NCBI GenBank assembly: GCA_024278415.1
Contig: JAJRTI010000120.1
Span: forward strand, 1-17,006
From: Planctomycetota bacterium
GTDB taxonomy: Bacteria; Planctomycetota; Brocadiia; JAJRTI01
Length of the DNA: 17,006 nt
Reading direction: 5' to 3'
Below are positions 8,866-16,776 of the stretch, in pieces. The notes beneath the pieces are model-generated. The model was not told the DNA's origin and searched no databases. It worked only from the letters and a program-made list of their open reading frames with translations. The position numbers and the translations under genes were made by a program. Every line of letters starts with the position of its first letter. Within the stretch, counting starts at the first letter, position 1.

Positions 8866-9648
8866 TCACATCGCCGCCCGGCGCACCAGATCGTCCACCG
8901 ACCATCCGTAGACCTCCCGCAGCGCCTCGTCGATAGACGCCCCGCCCTTCAAAGCCTTTACGAACGGGCCGAACCCGCCGGCTTGCCGCGCGAGAAGCAT
9001 CTCCACCAGTCGCCAGGCGAATGCTTGCGAGGCTTCGTCGGCCACCTCAATGCGCGGCATCGCCATGACCGCCCTCACGATCGATACGCGCTCGGCGGGA
9101 TCGCCCCTCTCGGCCAAATCCTGCTGCCACCGCCGGTAAGGCTCGGCCTCCGGTTGCTCGAACTCGAAGTGCTGCGCCAGGCCCTCTTGGAGCCACGCCG
9201 GCAGCCGGCCGTGGCCGGCGTAGTGCGACAGGACCGCGTGCGTCACTTCATGCGCGAAGCTGGGGAACACCGAGCCGTGGAAGAACCAGCCGGTGCTGTA
9301 GATAAGCAGCACCACCTGGGAGCCGGTGTCGATCTGGTACCCATGGGACTCGCGGCTCGCGCGGACTCCGCCCAGTCGAAGCACCGCCTCGTCAAAGGCC
9401 GCGCGGGACCGGTAACACCGCACGTCGCACGTGCCCGGCCAGGGCGCGTGTCCCGTGATGCCCAGCAGCGCTGCCACGTCCGCGTACGCGGCCTCAAAGC
9501 GCTTGGCCAGCTTGCCATCGTAGCGTGGGGGCAACTGTGTGCTGATGCGCAGGTGCGCGGTCGGCGGGAGCTGCCGCAACGGTATGGGGCCACAGCCAGC
9601 GGCCACCGCAATGACCGCCACCCGCCCCAGCCGCATCACGAGCTTCAT
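8866..9648 (-). CDS. Putative lipoprotein zinc peptidase (HExxH, peptidase MA-like)
   Basis: 260 residues. The N-terminus is a short hydrophobic signal with a lipobox-like VAAGC (Cys19), so a membrane-anchored lipoprotein outside the cytoplasm is likely. HEVTH (133-137), with a downstream Glu in PAWLQEGLAQHFE (Glu155, 18 residues later), matches the gluzincin zinc-site layout (two His plus Glu) of the peptidase MA-like superfamily. The N-terminal half (about 35-115) resembles the usual lead-in domain of these proteins. The start ATG overlaps the stop of the upstream helicase gene (ATGA), and AGGAGG (9656-9661) lies 7 nt before it, so translation is probably coupled. Substrate unknown. The lipobox has Ala rather than Leu at -3, so ordinary signal peptidase I processing is also possible. 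Confidence 0.85.
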   Translation of the reverse strand: MKLVMRLGRVAVIAVAAGCGPIPLRQLPPTAHLRISTQLPPRYDGKLAKRFEAAYADVAALLGITGHAPWPGTCDVRCYRSRAAFDEAVLRLGGVRASRESHGYQIDTGSQVVLLIYSTGWFFHGSVFPSFAHEVTHAVLSHYAGHGRLPAWLQEGLAQHFEFEQPEAEPYRRWQQDLAERGDPAERVSIVRAVMAMPRIEVADEASQAFAWRLVEMLLARQAGGFGPFVKALKGGASIDEALREVYGWSVDDLVRRAAM

Positions 9649-12068
9649 GGCCGGGCCTCCTGGCTCGCGCGCAGTGCGTCGAGCAATGACGCCGCGCCGG
9701 CCACGAGCGTCTCGACGACCTTCGGGTCCGGCGCGGGGATGCGCAAGTAGTTTCGCCCCGTGGCTTGGTCCGTCTCCAGCAGCGACGCCAGCCCCGGCGC
9801 GCTTCCCTCCTTCTGGGGCGAAGCGAGCGCGGCCAACTCGTTCAGGAAACTCACCCCGGCCGACAAGAGCGGCTCCAGCGACGATTGCTCGCGGCCCTGG
9901 CGCAGCGACGGCTTCGCCTCGGCCTTGGGCTCAGGCTCAGGCGCGGGCGGCTCATGCGATGTTTCGGGCACCGAGGCTGTGACCGTTTCCACGGCCTCCA
10001 TGAACTTCTTGAGCTTTGAATCGCCCAGCAGCACCATGTCCTCGCCGGAGTCGAGCACGCCGGCGAAGAGCGACTTCTTGAACGCGAGCACCTTCAGCAT
10101 GCCGTGCTCAATCGTGCCTTCGGAAATAAAGTTGACGACCTGCACCGGCCTATGTTGGCCAAGCCTGTGCACGCGGCCGATGCGCTGTTCCAGGATCGCC
10201 GGGTTCCACGGCAGATCCATGTTGATCACCGCCGACGCGGACTGGAGGTTCAGGCCCACCCCTCCGGCATCGGTCGAGAGGAACACGCGCACCTCCGGAT
10301 CTTCCTTGAACGCCCGCATCAAATCCTTGCGCTTCTTGCTCGGCACGCCGCCATGGAGGTACACGTACCCAATCCCGTGCTTGTCCAGCTCCTCTGCGAC
10401 GAGGTCATTCATGCGCGTCCATTGGCTAAAGATCACGACCTTGTTGTCCGGGCGCTCGAAGATCTCGTCCAGCAGCGTCATCAACTCCCCGATCTTGGGC
10501 CCGAACTTCGTCTCCTTGTCGACGAGGTACGTGCTGTCGCAAGCCATGCGCATGTACTGGAGCGCGATCATGAGCCGCTGCCGGTCGACCTCGGACAGGA
10601 AGCCGTAGCGCCGCCATTTATTCACGATGCGAGCGACGATGTCGCGATTCTCGTTGTGCGGAATCCATTGCTCGCGCGTCATGGGCACGATGAAATTCTT
10701 GTCCAGCCGTTTGGGCAGTTGCTTGAGCACCTCGGCCTTCGTGCGGCGCACGAGGATCGGCGCGAGTGTGTCGCCAATAGACTTGAGATGCTGATACCCC
10801 ACGACCTTGCCTGTTTCCGGATCCGTGATTTGGTGCTTGCTCAGGAACTGGAACAGCGGCCCCAAGCGGTGGAGGTCGATGAACTGGACGATCGAATAGA
10901 GTTCTTCGAGCCGGTTTTCGAGGGGCGTGCCCGTGAGCACGAGCGCGTACGGGCTCTTGATCTGTTTGACGCTCTTGGCCGTGCGCGTCTGCCAGTTCTT
11001 GATCCGCTGCGCCTCGTCGAGGATCACCAGGTCCGGGGCCATCGCCTCGATTGCTTCAAGGTCGCGGAACACCACGTCGTAGTTCACGATCTTGAAATCG
11101 GCCGCTTCGAGGTAGAGCCGACGGCGTTGGTGGTGGAGGCCTTCGATCACCAGCGCAGAGCAATCGGAAAACTTCTCGATCTCGCTCTTCCATTGGTATT
11201 TGAGCGACGCGGGGCAGATGATGAGCACGTTTTCGACGCCGAATTCCTGGGCCATGATGCGCGCGGCCGCGATGGCTTGGACCGTCTTGCCCAGGCCCAT
11301 GTCGTCGGCGATCAGCGCGCGGCCGGCCTCCGCGGCGAAGAGCACGCCCTCGCGTTGATACGGATAGAGCTTGGCGTCCACCGGGATGGGGCGGGGCCGG
11401 CCCGCTCGGCGGTATCGGCTCTTGATCACCGCGCGGCGATGCGCGGCGTCGCGGACCTCAGCCACGAAGCCCTTGGTGTCGTCGTAGCAGCGCAACTCAT
11501 GGTCGAACTCGTGCGCGCGCTGGAGGAACGTGTCGAACCGGGCGAACGCGTCCTCGCGCAGCACGCCTCCCTTGTCGAAGTACTGGGCCGCCAACTGCCG
11601 CAAGCCCGGCGGAGCGTCCGTTCCCGCGGCGAAGACCACTCGCCGCTGCGAGCCATATTGGAGGTAGACCTCCGAGAAAGCCGGGGTGTAGCCCTCGACA
11701 AGCGCGCGCCGGTTCGCGGCCTTCTTGCACAGCTTCCACAGCGTCCACTCCACGTGCTTGCACGTGCCCAGCGCGTTCACCGCAAAGTCGGGGCAGGAGC
11801 AGTAGTTCGCACCCAGCCGCGCCGCGCGGATCGCGACGCGGTACGTCTTCCCACTCTCGGGGTTCGTGACCAAGAACTCAGAGAACACCTCGTGGTCGCC
11901 AATGTTCTGCATCGTAAACTGCTGCTGCCGGCCGAACTCCCGGCGCAGCGCGACTTGCCACTGTTCCAGCGTCATGCCGTCTGGCTTGCGCGTGCGGGAG
12001 AGCTTGGGCTTGGCCGGCCTGGCGGCCTTCTGAGTGGACGCCTTCGTCTTGCGCCGTTGTTTCGCCAT
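9645..12068 (-). CDS. SNF2-family helicase/ATPase with N-terminal SWIM zinc finger
   Basis: 807 residues. It is predicted to be a DNA-translocating SF2 ATPase of the Swi2/Snf2 family acting in the cytoplasm. A basic, Lys-rich tail (1-30) precedes a SWIM zinc finger (Cys90, Cys92, Cys103, His105: the CxC...CxH pattern). Helicase motifs follow in order: DDMGLGKT (255-262, ATP-binding Lys261), ICPASLKYQW, LVILDEAQR (347-355), LTGTPLEN (378-385), VIFSQW (545-550), STDAGGVGLNLQ (598-609) and QRIGRVHRLGQ (628-638, arginine fingers). All motifs look intact. The C-terminal 110 residues include a Pro/Glu-rich linker (about 705-720) and a helical tail. I see no good Shine-Dalgarno before the ATG at 12068. 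It is the first gene of a two-gene operon with the peptidase. Bacterial SNF2 proteins include RapA-like and phage-defence members; this sequence does not say which role applies. Confidence 0.96.
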   Translation of the reverse strand: MAKQRRKTKASTQKAARPAKPKLSRTRKPDGMTLEQWQVALRREFGRQQQFTMQNIGDHEVFSEFLVTNPESGKTYRVAIRAARLGANYCSCPDFAVNALGTCKHVEWTLWKLCKKAANRRALVEGYTPAFSEVYLQYGSQRRVVFAAGTDAPPGLRQLAAQYFDKGGVLREDAFARFDTFLQRAHEFDHELRCYDDTKGFVAEVRDAAHRRAVIKSRYRRAGRPRPIPVDAKLYPYQREGVLFAAEAGRALIADDMGLGKTVQAIAAARIMAQEFGVENVLIICPASLKYQWKSEIEKFSDCSALVIEGLHHQRRRLYLEAADFKIVNYDVVFRDLEAIEAMAPDLVILDEAQRIKNWQTRTAKSVKQIKSPYALVLTGTPLENRLEELYSIVQFIDLHRLGPLFQFLSKHQITDPETGKVVGYQHLKSIGDTLAPILVRRTKAEVLKQLPKRLDKNFIVPMTREQWIPHNENRDIVARIVNKWRRYGFLSEVDRQRLMIALQYMRMACDSTYLVDKETKFGPKIGELMTLLDEIFERPDNKVVIFSQWTRMNDLVAEELDKHGIGYVYLHGGVPSKKRKDLMRAFKEDPEVRVFLSTDAGGVGLNLQSASAVINMDLPWNPAILEQRIGRVHRLGQHRPVQVVNFISEGTIEHGMLKVLAFKKSLFAGVLDSGEDMVLLGDSKLKKFMEAVETVTASVPETSHEPPAPEPEPKAEAKPSLRQGREQSSLEPLLSAGVSFLNELAALASPQKEGSAPGLASLLETDQATGRNYLRIPAPDPKVVETLVAGAASLLDALRASQEARP
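9656..9661 (-). promoter_or_regulatory. Shine-Dalgarno of the peptidase gene, inside the helicase gene
   Basis: The minus strand reads AGGAGG, 7 nt before the ATG at 9648 and within the last codons of the helicase gene. It supports independent or coupled initiation of the second gene in the operon. Confidence 0.7.
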
Positions 12069-12116
12069 GTTCGATTACACAGGTCAGAAGTGAGGTTAGC
12101 CCATTGCCACATTGGC

Positions 12117-12144
12117 TTGAGGGGCGACGGTCCACTATCATAAT
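12117..12144 (+). promoter_or_regulatory. Candidate promoter of the beta-helix gene
   Basis: TTGAGG (12117-12122), a 16-nt spacer and CATAAT (12139-12144), matching the consensus 4/6 and 5/6. Transcription would start near 12151 and leave a leader of about 175 nt. TATCAT at 12136 is an overlapping alternative -10 but gives a short 13-nt spacer. Confidence 0.48.
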
Positions 12145-12165
12145 ATGTCACACTCCGTGAACCAA
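12137..12165 (-). promoter_or_regulatory. Candidate promoter of the helicase/peptidase operon
   Basis: The minus strand reads TTGGTT (12165-12160), a 17-nt spacer, then TATGAT (12142-12137). The -10 matches 5/6, the -35 only 3/6. It predicts transcription from about 12130 with a leader of about 60 nt. Its -10 overlaps the -10 of the promoter reading the other way. Confidence 0.45.
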
Positions 12166-12326
12166 ACGTGCACGCGCCTGCTGCCTGCGGGAGCCCAAGC
12201 CCCCAGGCGCGTCTCCAACCCGATCGGTATGCCCATCCGTGGGTCGGCTCCGCCATCCGTGGTCCCTTTCCGCGAAGCGGGCCTGCGGCTCTCTGCTTCC
12301 TCAGCATCGCCCGCCGGAGACCCCCA

Positions 12327-15029
12327 ATGATCAACGTCATCCCCGTGTCTGCCGTGATCGCCATTGCCTGCCTGACGCTGTCCCTCGCTTGCGCGGACGC
12401 GGCGACCTTCTACGTCGCCCCGAACGGCAACGACAAGTGGTCGGGCAAGCTGAAACAGCCCAACGCAGCCCAGACCGACGGGCCGCTCGCATCGCTCGCC
12501 GGCGCGCGGGACGCGATCCGCAAGCTCAAGGCCCAGGCGGGCCTCACCGCGCCGGTGGACGTCATCATCGCCGATGGCACGTACGAACTGGCCGAGACGT
12601 TCGCGCTCACGCCCGCGGACTCGGGCACGGACGCGTGCCCCATCACGTACGCGGCCGCGCCGGGCGCGAAGCCGGTCATCACCGGCGGCCGGCGCATTAC
12701 CGGATGGCGCAAGGGCGAGGGGAATCTGTGGGAGGCCGACGTGCCCGGCGTGCGCGAGGGCGAATGGTACTTCCACCAGCTCTTCGTCAATGGCAAGCGA
12801 GCGGTCCGCGCACGCACGCCTAACGAAGGCTATCTGCACATCGCCGGCCCCATCAAACCCCTTGGCGACCGCAAGAAGGCCCGCGGCGACTCGTCGACCA
12901 AGATGGGCTTCCGCTTCAAGCCGGGCGACGTCAAGCAGTGGGACAACATGGACGACGTGAACGTGTTTCTCTATCACTCGTGGACGTCGTCGCTGCACTG
13001 GATCAAGGACGTGGACCTCGACGAGAACATCCTCCGCTTCGTTGCACGCAGCGGCTGGCCGGTAGCGTACTGGGACGCCAAGCAACGCTATCACTTGGAG
13101 AACTACTTCGAGGCGCTCGACTCGCCCGGGGAGTGGTATCTGAATCGCAAGACCGGCGTGCTCCACTACTGGCCGCGCGAGGGCGAGGGCATGGCGCAAG
13201 CCGACGTGTGGGCGCCGAGGCTAGGCATTCTGCTGCGTGCGGAAGGCGAGTCGGAGCTGGGCCTCACAGTCGAGCACATCAACTTCAAAGGCCTCTCGTT
13301 CCAGCACGCGGACTGGCTCGTGAAGAAGACGGATGTCAACGACGGCCAGGGCGCGGCGTTTCAGAAAGACGCCGCGGTCATGCTGCGAGGAGCCAGGAAG
13401 ATTCGGTTCGAGCAATGCGAGATCGCGCACGTGGGCATGTACGCGATCTGGTTCCGGCAGGGCAGCAAAGACAACACGCTGATGCAATGCCACATCCACG
13501 ACCTGGGGTCCGGCGGCATCCGCATCGGCGAGACAAGCAGCCCGCGCAACGAAGCCCAAGCCGCGGAGCGCACGTGGATCGAGAACTCGTGGATTCACGA
13601 CGGAGGGCACGTGTTCCCCGCGGGCCACGGCGTGTGGATTGGCCGGTCGAGCTACAACACCGTGCGCCGCTGCGAGATCAGCGACTTCTACTACTCGGGC
13701 TTCGGCATCGGTTGGAGCTGGGGCTACGCGGCCAGCAGCGCACACCACAACGTGGTCGAATACTGCCACATCCACGACCTGGGCAAGGGCGTGCTGAGCG
13801 ACATGGGCGCGATCTACACCCTCGGAGTGTCGCCCGGCACGCGGCTCACGAACAACGTCATGCACGACGTCTACTCGTACAGCTACGGCGGCTGGGGCCT
13901 GTACAACGACGAGGGCAGCACGGGCATCGTCATGGAAAACAACATCGTGTACAACACCAAGTCCGGCGGATACCACCAGCACTACGGCAAGGAGAACGTG
14001 CTGCGCAACAACGTGTTCGCGTTCTCGAAAGAGGCGGAGATCATCCGCTCTCGTGAGGAGGAGCACCTCTCGTTCACCTTCGAGCGCAACATCGTGCTCG
14101 TGGACAACGGCGAGCCACTGGGCGGCCGATGGACCAACGACAACTACAAGATGGACCATAACGTGTACTGGGACATCAACGGCAACGAGATGGAGTTCGC
14201 CGATTACGCGTTCGACGAATGGCAGGCCAAGGGCCACGACAAAGGCTCGATCATCGCGGACCCGCTGTTCGTCGACGCGAAGGGCTACGACTTCCAGCTC
14301 AAGCCCGGCTCGCCGGCGTACAAGCTCGGCTTCAAGGACATCGACACGTCCCAGGTCGGGCTTTACGGCTCGCCGGAATGGACCGACCCTCCGAAGCGCA
14401 TCAAGCGGCCGCCGGTGAAGTACCCCATGCCCAAGCCGCCGGTCCGGTCCGTCAACGACGACTTCGAGTCCACGCCGGCCGGCGAGCCGCCGCGCATCGG
14501 CCACCTGAGCCTGAGCGGCAGCGCACAACTCGTCGTGACCGACGAGACCGCGGCCGTGGGCAAGCACAGCCTCAAGTTCGTCAAGACGCCCGACGTGGAG
14601 CACGGCTGGCAGCCGCACATCTACTACAACGTGAAGGTCACCAAAGGCCGCGTGGCCGCGAGCATGTACTTGCGCGTCGAGCCCGGCGCGAAGATGTACT
14701 GCGAATGGCGCGACTACCGCGGCAAGTACAAAGTCGGCCCGAACTTCGCGGTCGACCCGAACGGCACGCTCAGGTCCAACCGCAAACCGCTGCTCACCCT
14801 CCCGCACAGCAAATGGGTGAAGATCGAGATGGCCGCAGTCGTCGGCGCGAAGAAGACTGGCAAGTGGGACATGACCATCACCCTCCCCGGCCAGGCCCCG
14901 CAGACGTTCAACGACCTGCCCTTCGGCAACCCCGCGTTCCGCCGGCTCACGTGGTTCGGCTATTCTAGCACCGCGCCCGGGGACATGGTGTTCTATGTGG
15001 ATGACGTGCAGGTGGGTGCAGTGAAGTGA
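12327..15029 (+). CDS. Exported right-handed parallel beta-helix protein, probable polysaccharide-active enzyme
   Basis: 900 residues. The ATG at 12327 is chosen because GGAGA (12316-12320) lies 6 nt upstream and the product then begins with a clean signal peptide (INVIPVSAVIAIACLTLSL, cleavage likely after ACADA). The earlier in-frame start at 12168 lacks both. The mature protein opens with FYVAPNGNDKWSG, a common lead-in of exported beta-helix proteins (DUF1565-like). Residues about 300-600 are a right-handed parallel beta-helix, with repeating short strands and Asn/His-rich turns (CHIHDLG, CEISDF, NNVMHDV, NNIVYNT). PLFVDAKGYDFQLKPGSPA is the usual closing segment. The last 190 residues, from DDFESTPAG, look like a separate jelly-roll carbohydrate-binding-type domain. 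Fold families of this kind include polysaccharide lyases and glycoside hydrolases. I cannot assign a substrate or catalytic residues. Confidence 0.92.
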   Translation: MINVIPVSAVIAIACLTLSLACADAATFYVAPNGNDKWSGKLKQPNAAQTDGPLASLAGARDAIRKLKAQAGLTAPVDVIIADGTYELAETFALTPADSGTDACPITYAAAPGAKPVITGGRRITGWRKGEGNLWEADVPGVREGEWYFHQLFVNGKRAVRARTPNEGYLHIAGPIKPLGDRKKARGDSSTKMGFRFKPGDVKQWDNMDDVNVFLYHSWTSSLHWIKDVDLDENILRFVARSGWPVAYWDAKQRYHLENYFEALDSPGEWYLNRKTGVLHYWPREGEGMAQADVWAPRLGILLRAEGESELGLTVEHINFKGLSFQHADWLVKKTDVNDGQGAAFQKDAAVMLRGARKIRFEQCEIAHVGMYAIWFRQGSKDNTLMQCHIHDLGSGGIRIGETSSPRNEAQAAERTWIENSWIHDGGHVFPAGHGVWIGRSSYNTVRRCEISDFYYSGFGIGWSWGYAASSAHHNVVEYCHIHDLGKGVLSDMGAIYTLGVSPGTRLTNNVMHDVYSYSYGGWGLYNDEGSTGIVMENNIVYNTKSGGYHQHYGKENVLRNNVFAFSKEAEIIRSREEEHLSFTFERNIVLVDNGEPLGGRWTNDNYKMDHNVYWDINGNEMEFADYAFDEWQAKGHDKGSIIADPLFVDAKGYDFQLKPGSPAYKLGFKDIDTSQVGLYGSPEWTDPPKRIKRPPVKYPMPKPPVRSVNDDFESTPAGEPPRIGHLSLSGSAQLVVTDETAAVGKHSLKFVKTPDVEHGWQPHIYYNVKVTKGRVAASMYLRVEPGAKMYCEWRDYRGKYKVGPNFAVDPNGTLRSNRKPLLTLPHSKWVKIEMAAVVGAKKTGKWDMTITLPGQAPQTFNDLPFGNPAFRRLTWFGYSSTAPGDMVFYVDDVQVGAVK

Positions 15030-15049
15030 GCGCGGCCAGCATCGGATTC

Positions 15050-15078
15050 TTGACCGCGTTTCGGCCGCGTGAGATAAT
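15050..15078 (+). promoter_or_regulatory. Promoter of the toxin-antitoxin pair
   Basis: TTGACC (15050-15055), a 17-nt spacer and GATAAT (15073-15078), each 5/6 to consensus. It begins 20 nt after the beta-helix stop and predicts a start near 15085, about 33 nt before the antitoxin ATG. Confidence 0.65.
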
Positions 15079-15117
15079 CGTGAATGCCAATTGAAGCGCC
15101 AACGAGGAGCTGCTGCC

Positions 15118-15378
15118 ATGACCAAGACACTCCATGCAACATTCGATGGCGAGGTCCTGCGGCCCGAGGGGCCGGTGGACTTGGAGGTGAACGGGCACTA
15201 TGTGCTGACGGTGAACCCTGTACCGGAGCCGCCACCTGCAGAAGACACTGACGTCACGAGGGATCCTGCTTACGACATCGCATCGTTAGCTGTTCACACG
15301 GGCATTCCCGATCTCGCGAGCGAGCACGATCACTACCTGTACGGCACGCCGAAGCGCAACCAAACCAATGACAACTAA
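15118..15378 (+). CDS. DUF104-like antitoxin of a VapBC-type pair
   Basis: 86 residues from the ATG at 15118, which has GAGGAG (15104-15109) 8 nt upstream. The opening MTKTLHATFDGEVLRPEG, followed by a short beta segment ending YVLTVNPV, is the signature of the AF2212-like (DUF104) antitoxin family. The acidic C-terminal half (about 40-86) would be the toxin-binding part. The end overlaps the start of the PIN toxin gene by 11 bp, the usual antitoxin-first arrangement. Known role: neutralises the partner PIN ribonuclease and often represses the operon. Because the partner is broken here, the antitoxin may be a relic. Confidence 0.82.
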   Translation: MTKTLHATFDGEVLRPEGPVDLEVNGHYVLTVNPVPEPPPAEDTDVTRDPAYDIASLAVHTGIPDLASEHDHYLYGTPKRNQTNDN

Positions 15379-15791
15379 GTGTTTTGTCGATACGGTGTGT
15401 TGGGTGGCGCTGCTCAACGCAGATGACGGGTTACACGAACTCACGGAGCCCTTGTACAAAAACATGATCGGCTCGGGGACGGGCCTCGTCACGACCACGG
15501 CCGTTCTCAATGAGGCCGCAAATTCGCTCTCGTCGCCAAAGCTACGTCCAGGCGACCGTCGAATTCTACCAGCGCCTGGAGACATCGGCCCGGACAGAAA
15601 TCGTCTTTGTTGGTGAGAACCTCTGGTGCGCCGGGTGGGACCTCTACGGCAATCGGCCAGACAAATCCTGGAGCCTCACCGACTGCATATCCTTCGTCGT
15701 CATGGATCGGCGGGGCATCCGCGACGCGCTGACCAATGATCGGCACTTCGAGCAGGCGGGGTTCAAAGCGCTGCTCCGAACGAGTGGATAG
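15368..15791 (+). pseudogene. VapC-like PIN-domain toxin, disrupted by a frameshift
   Basis: Two adjoining frames together make one full PIN domain. The first (15368 to about 15547) encodes MTTKCFVDTVCWVALLNADD through LNEAANSLSSPK. The second, one base further on, is open from before 15510 and becomes recognisable from about 15543 (SYVQATVEFYQRL). It runs through LTDCISFVVMDRRG and LTNDRHFEQAGFKALL to a stop at 15789-15791. All four acidic metal-site positions are recognisable: Asp8 and Glu49 in the first piece, Asp in LTDC and Asp in NDRHF in the second. The break lies near 15535-15550 and equals a one-base insertion or two-base deletion. Read as is, the first frame gives an 82-residue product stopping at 15616. 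Family role: PIN ribonuclease toxin. An assembly error is possible. Confidence 0.8.
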
Positions 15792-15818
15792 CCCGCAGCC
15801 GCGGGCGGGGTGCGCCCC
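15791..15818 (+). other. Two adjacent GC hairpins after the PIN gene
   Basis: GCCCGC-AGCC-GCGGGC (15791-15806) is followed directly by GGGG-TGCG-CCCC (15807-15818). They begin at the last base of the toxin stop codon and lie upstream of the next promoter. They could end the toxin-antitoxin transcript, but there is no T tract, so a classical intrinsic terminator is not supported. Confidence 0.35.
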
Positions 15819-15826
15819 CACGAGAC

Positions 15827-15855
15827 TTGACCGAGCGACGGGGCCTGCTTATCAT
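15827..15855 (+). promoter_or_regulatory. Promoter of the isomerase-like gene
   Basis: TTGACC (15827-15832), a 17-nt spacer and TATCAT (15850-15855), both 5/6 to consensus. It predicts a start near 15862 and a leader of about 69 nt that includes the hairpin at 15880-15897. Confidence 0.65.
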
Positions 15856-15879
15856 GTCGCACGTTCGTCAACAAGCATC

Positions 15880-15897
15880 GGAATGCGAAGGCATTCC
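15880..15897 (+). promoter_or_regulatory. Leader hairpin upstream of the isomerase-like gene
   Basis: A perfect 7-bp stem, GGAATGC/GCATTCC (15880-15886/15891-15897), with a GAAG loop lies in the predicted 5' leader, 33 nt before the ATG. It may stabilise the transcript, bind a regulator as DNA or RNA, or be a small dispersed repeat. Its function cannot be told from one copy. Confidence 0.45.
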
Positions 15898-15930
15898 GCC
15901 CCATCCCTCCGCCCCTTGTAGAGACCCGCC

Positions 15931-16776
15931 ATGAGACTTGCCTACGGAACGTACGCGACACCCACCATCCCGCTTGAAGAAGCCATCCCGGTCCTTGCGG
16001 AGATTGGCTATGACGGCATCGAGATATGCATGGGCCCCAAGCACGGCTCCATGCCGGACGATCTCACGCCCGAGCGCCGCGCCAAGATCAAGGAACTGCT
16101 CGAGAAATACAACATGGGCGTGCCGGCGGTATTCGTGCTGGGGCACTTGTACGCAAAGGACGACGCGGAGTTCGAGGCGACCAAACAACTCCTGTCGCAG
16201 GCGGCACAGTTTGCCAAGGACATCGGAGGCTGGTCCCCTGTCGTGGCCATGGGCATCGGAGGCAAGACCGGCGAGTACGAGGACATCCGCGATACGGTCG
16301 TGGAGCAACTCAAGGGCTACGGCCGCCTGGGATGGGAGGAAAACTTCATGATCGCCGGGGAAGCGCACTGCAACGCGGCGTTCGACCGCTCCGAGCGGAT
16401 CGCGTGGCTCTTCGACGCGGTCAGCATGCCACGCATGAAGTTCCACTTCGACATCGTCCACCTCTTCCTCGCGAACGAGCCGATCGAGGACGCGGTCAAG
16501 GCGCTCATGCCTTACACGCGGCACACGCACGTGACGGACGCGGTGAAGCACCCCGACGGCAAGTTCGACCTCGTGCTGCCGGGCAAAGGCGACCTCGACA
16601 TAACCGCGTACGTGAAGGCCATGCACGACAACGGCTGGAACGACTACATCACGCTCGAAGTGAGCACGCGCGTGTGGTCGCAGCCAGACTACGATCCCAT
16701 CGAGGCCGCGAAGTTCTGCTACAAGACGCTCGACGATGCGTTCCAGGCCGCGGGTGTGGCTGGGGTCAGGTCTTAA
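15931..16776 (+). CDS. Sugar phosphate isomerase/epimerase-like protein (xylose isomerase-like TIM barrel)
   Basis: 281 residues, cytoplasmic, no signal peptide. The start MRLAYGTYATPTIPLEEAIPV and AEIGYDGIEICMG (about 23-35) are the first strands and helices of the AP endonuclease 2/xylose isomerase-like TIM barrel. Candidate metal ligands are Glu144 (GEAHCN), Asp174 (FHFDIVH), His200 (HTHVTD) and Glu243 (TLEVS), the usual E-D-H-E set. Family members isomerise or epimerise sugars, inositols or hydroxypyruvate; the substrate here is not determinable. The ATG has a modest GAG 7 nt upstream (15921-15923) and its own promoter. The stop TAA (16774-16776) and the last codons (GVRS) lie inside a palindromic element, so the native C-terminus may have been altered by a few residues. 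Confidence 0.9.
   Translation: MRLAYGTYATPTIPLEEAIPVLAEIGYDGIEICMGPKHGSMPDDLTPERRAKIKELLEKYNMGVPAVFVLGHLYAKDDAEFEATKQLLSQAAQFAKDIGGWSPVVAMGIGGKTGEYEDIRDTVVEQLKGYGRLGWEENFMIAGEAHCNAAFDRSERIAWLFDAVSMPRMKFHFDIVHLFLANEPIEDAVKALMPYTRHTHVTDAVKHPDGKFDLVLPGKGDLDITAYVKAMHDNGWNDYITLEVSTRVWSQPDYDPIEAAKFCYKTLDDAFQAAGVAGVRS

Noticed and set aside
10104..12143. Plus-strand open frame of about 680 codons opposite the helicase gene
   Set aside because: It is antisense to an intact SNF2 helicase with all motifs; its composition is low in recognisable motifs.
12168..12326. N-terminal extension of the beta-helix protein
   Set aside because: It would bury the signal peptide; GGAGA before the ATG at 12327 and the signal sequence right after it fix the start.
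13221..15125. Minus-strand open frame of about 630 codons opposite the beta-helix gene
   Set aside because: It is Val/Asp/His-rich translation typical of a shadow frame, and the opposite strand has a signal peptide and clear beta-helix repeats.
15535..15550. Programmed frameshift in the PIN toxin
   Set aside because: I see no classical slippery heptamer or strong following structure, and the family does not use frameshifting; mutation or sequencing error is simpler.
15510..15791. Separate small gene starting at ATG 15510
   Set aside because: There is no ribosome-binding site, its first codons are out-of-frame PIN sequence, and the rest is plainly the second half of the same PIN domain.
15791..15818. 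Rho-independent terminator after the toxin gene
   Set aside because: Stable GC hairpins are present but no T-rich tract follows, so only a hairpin is recorded.
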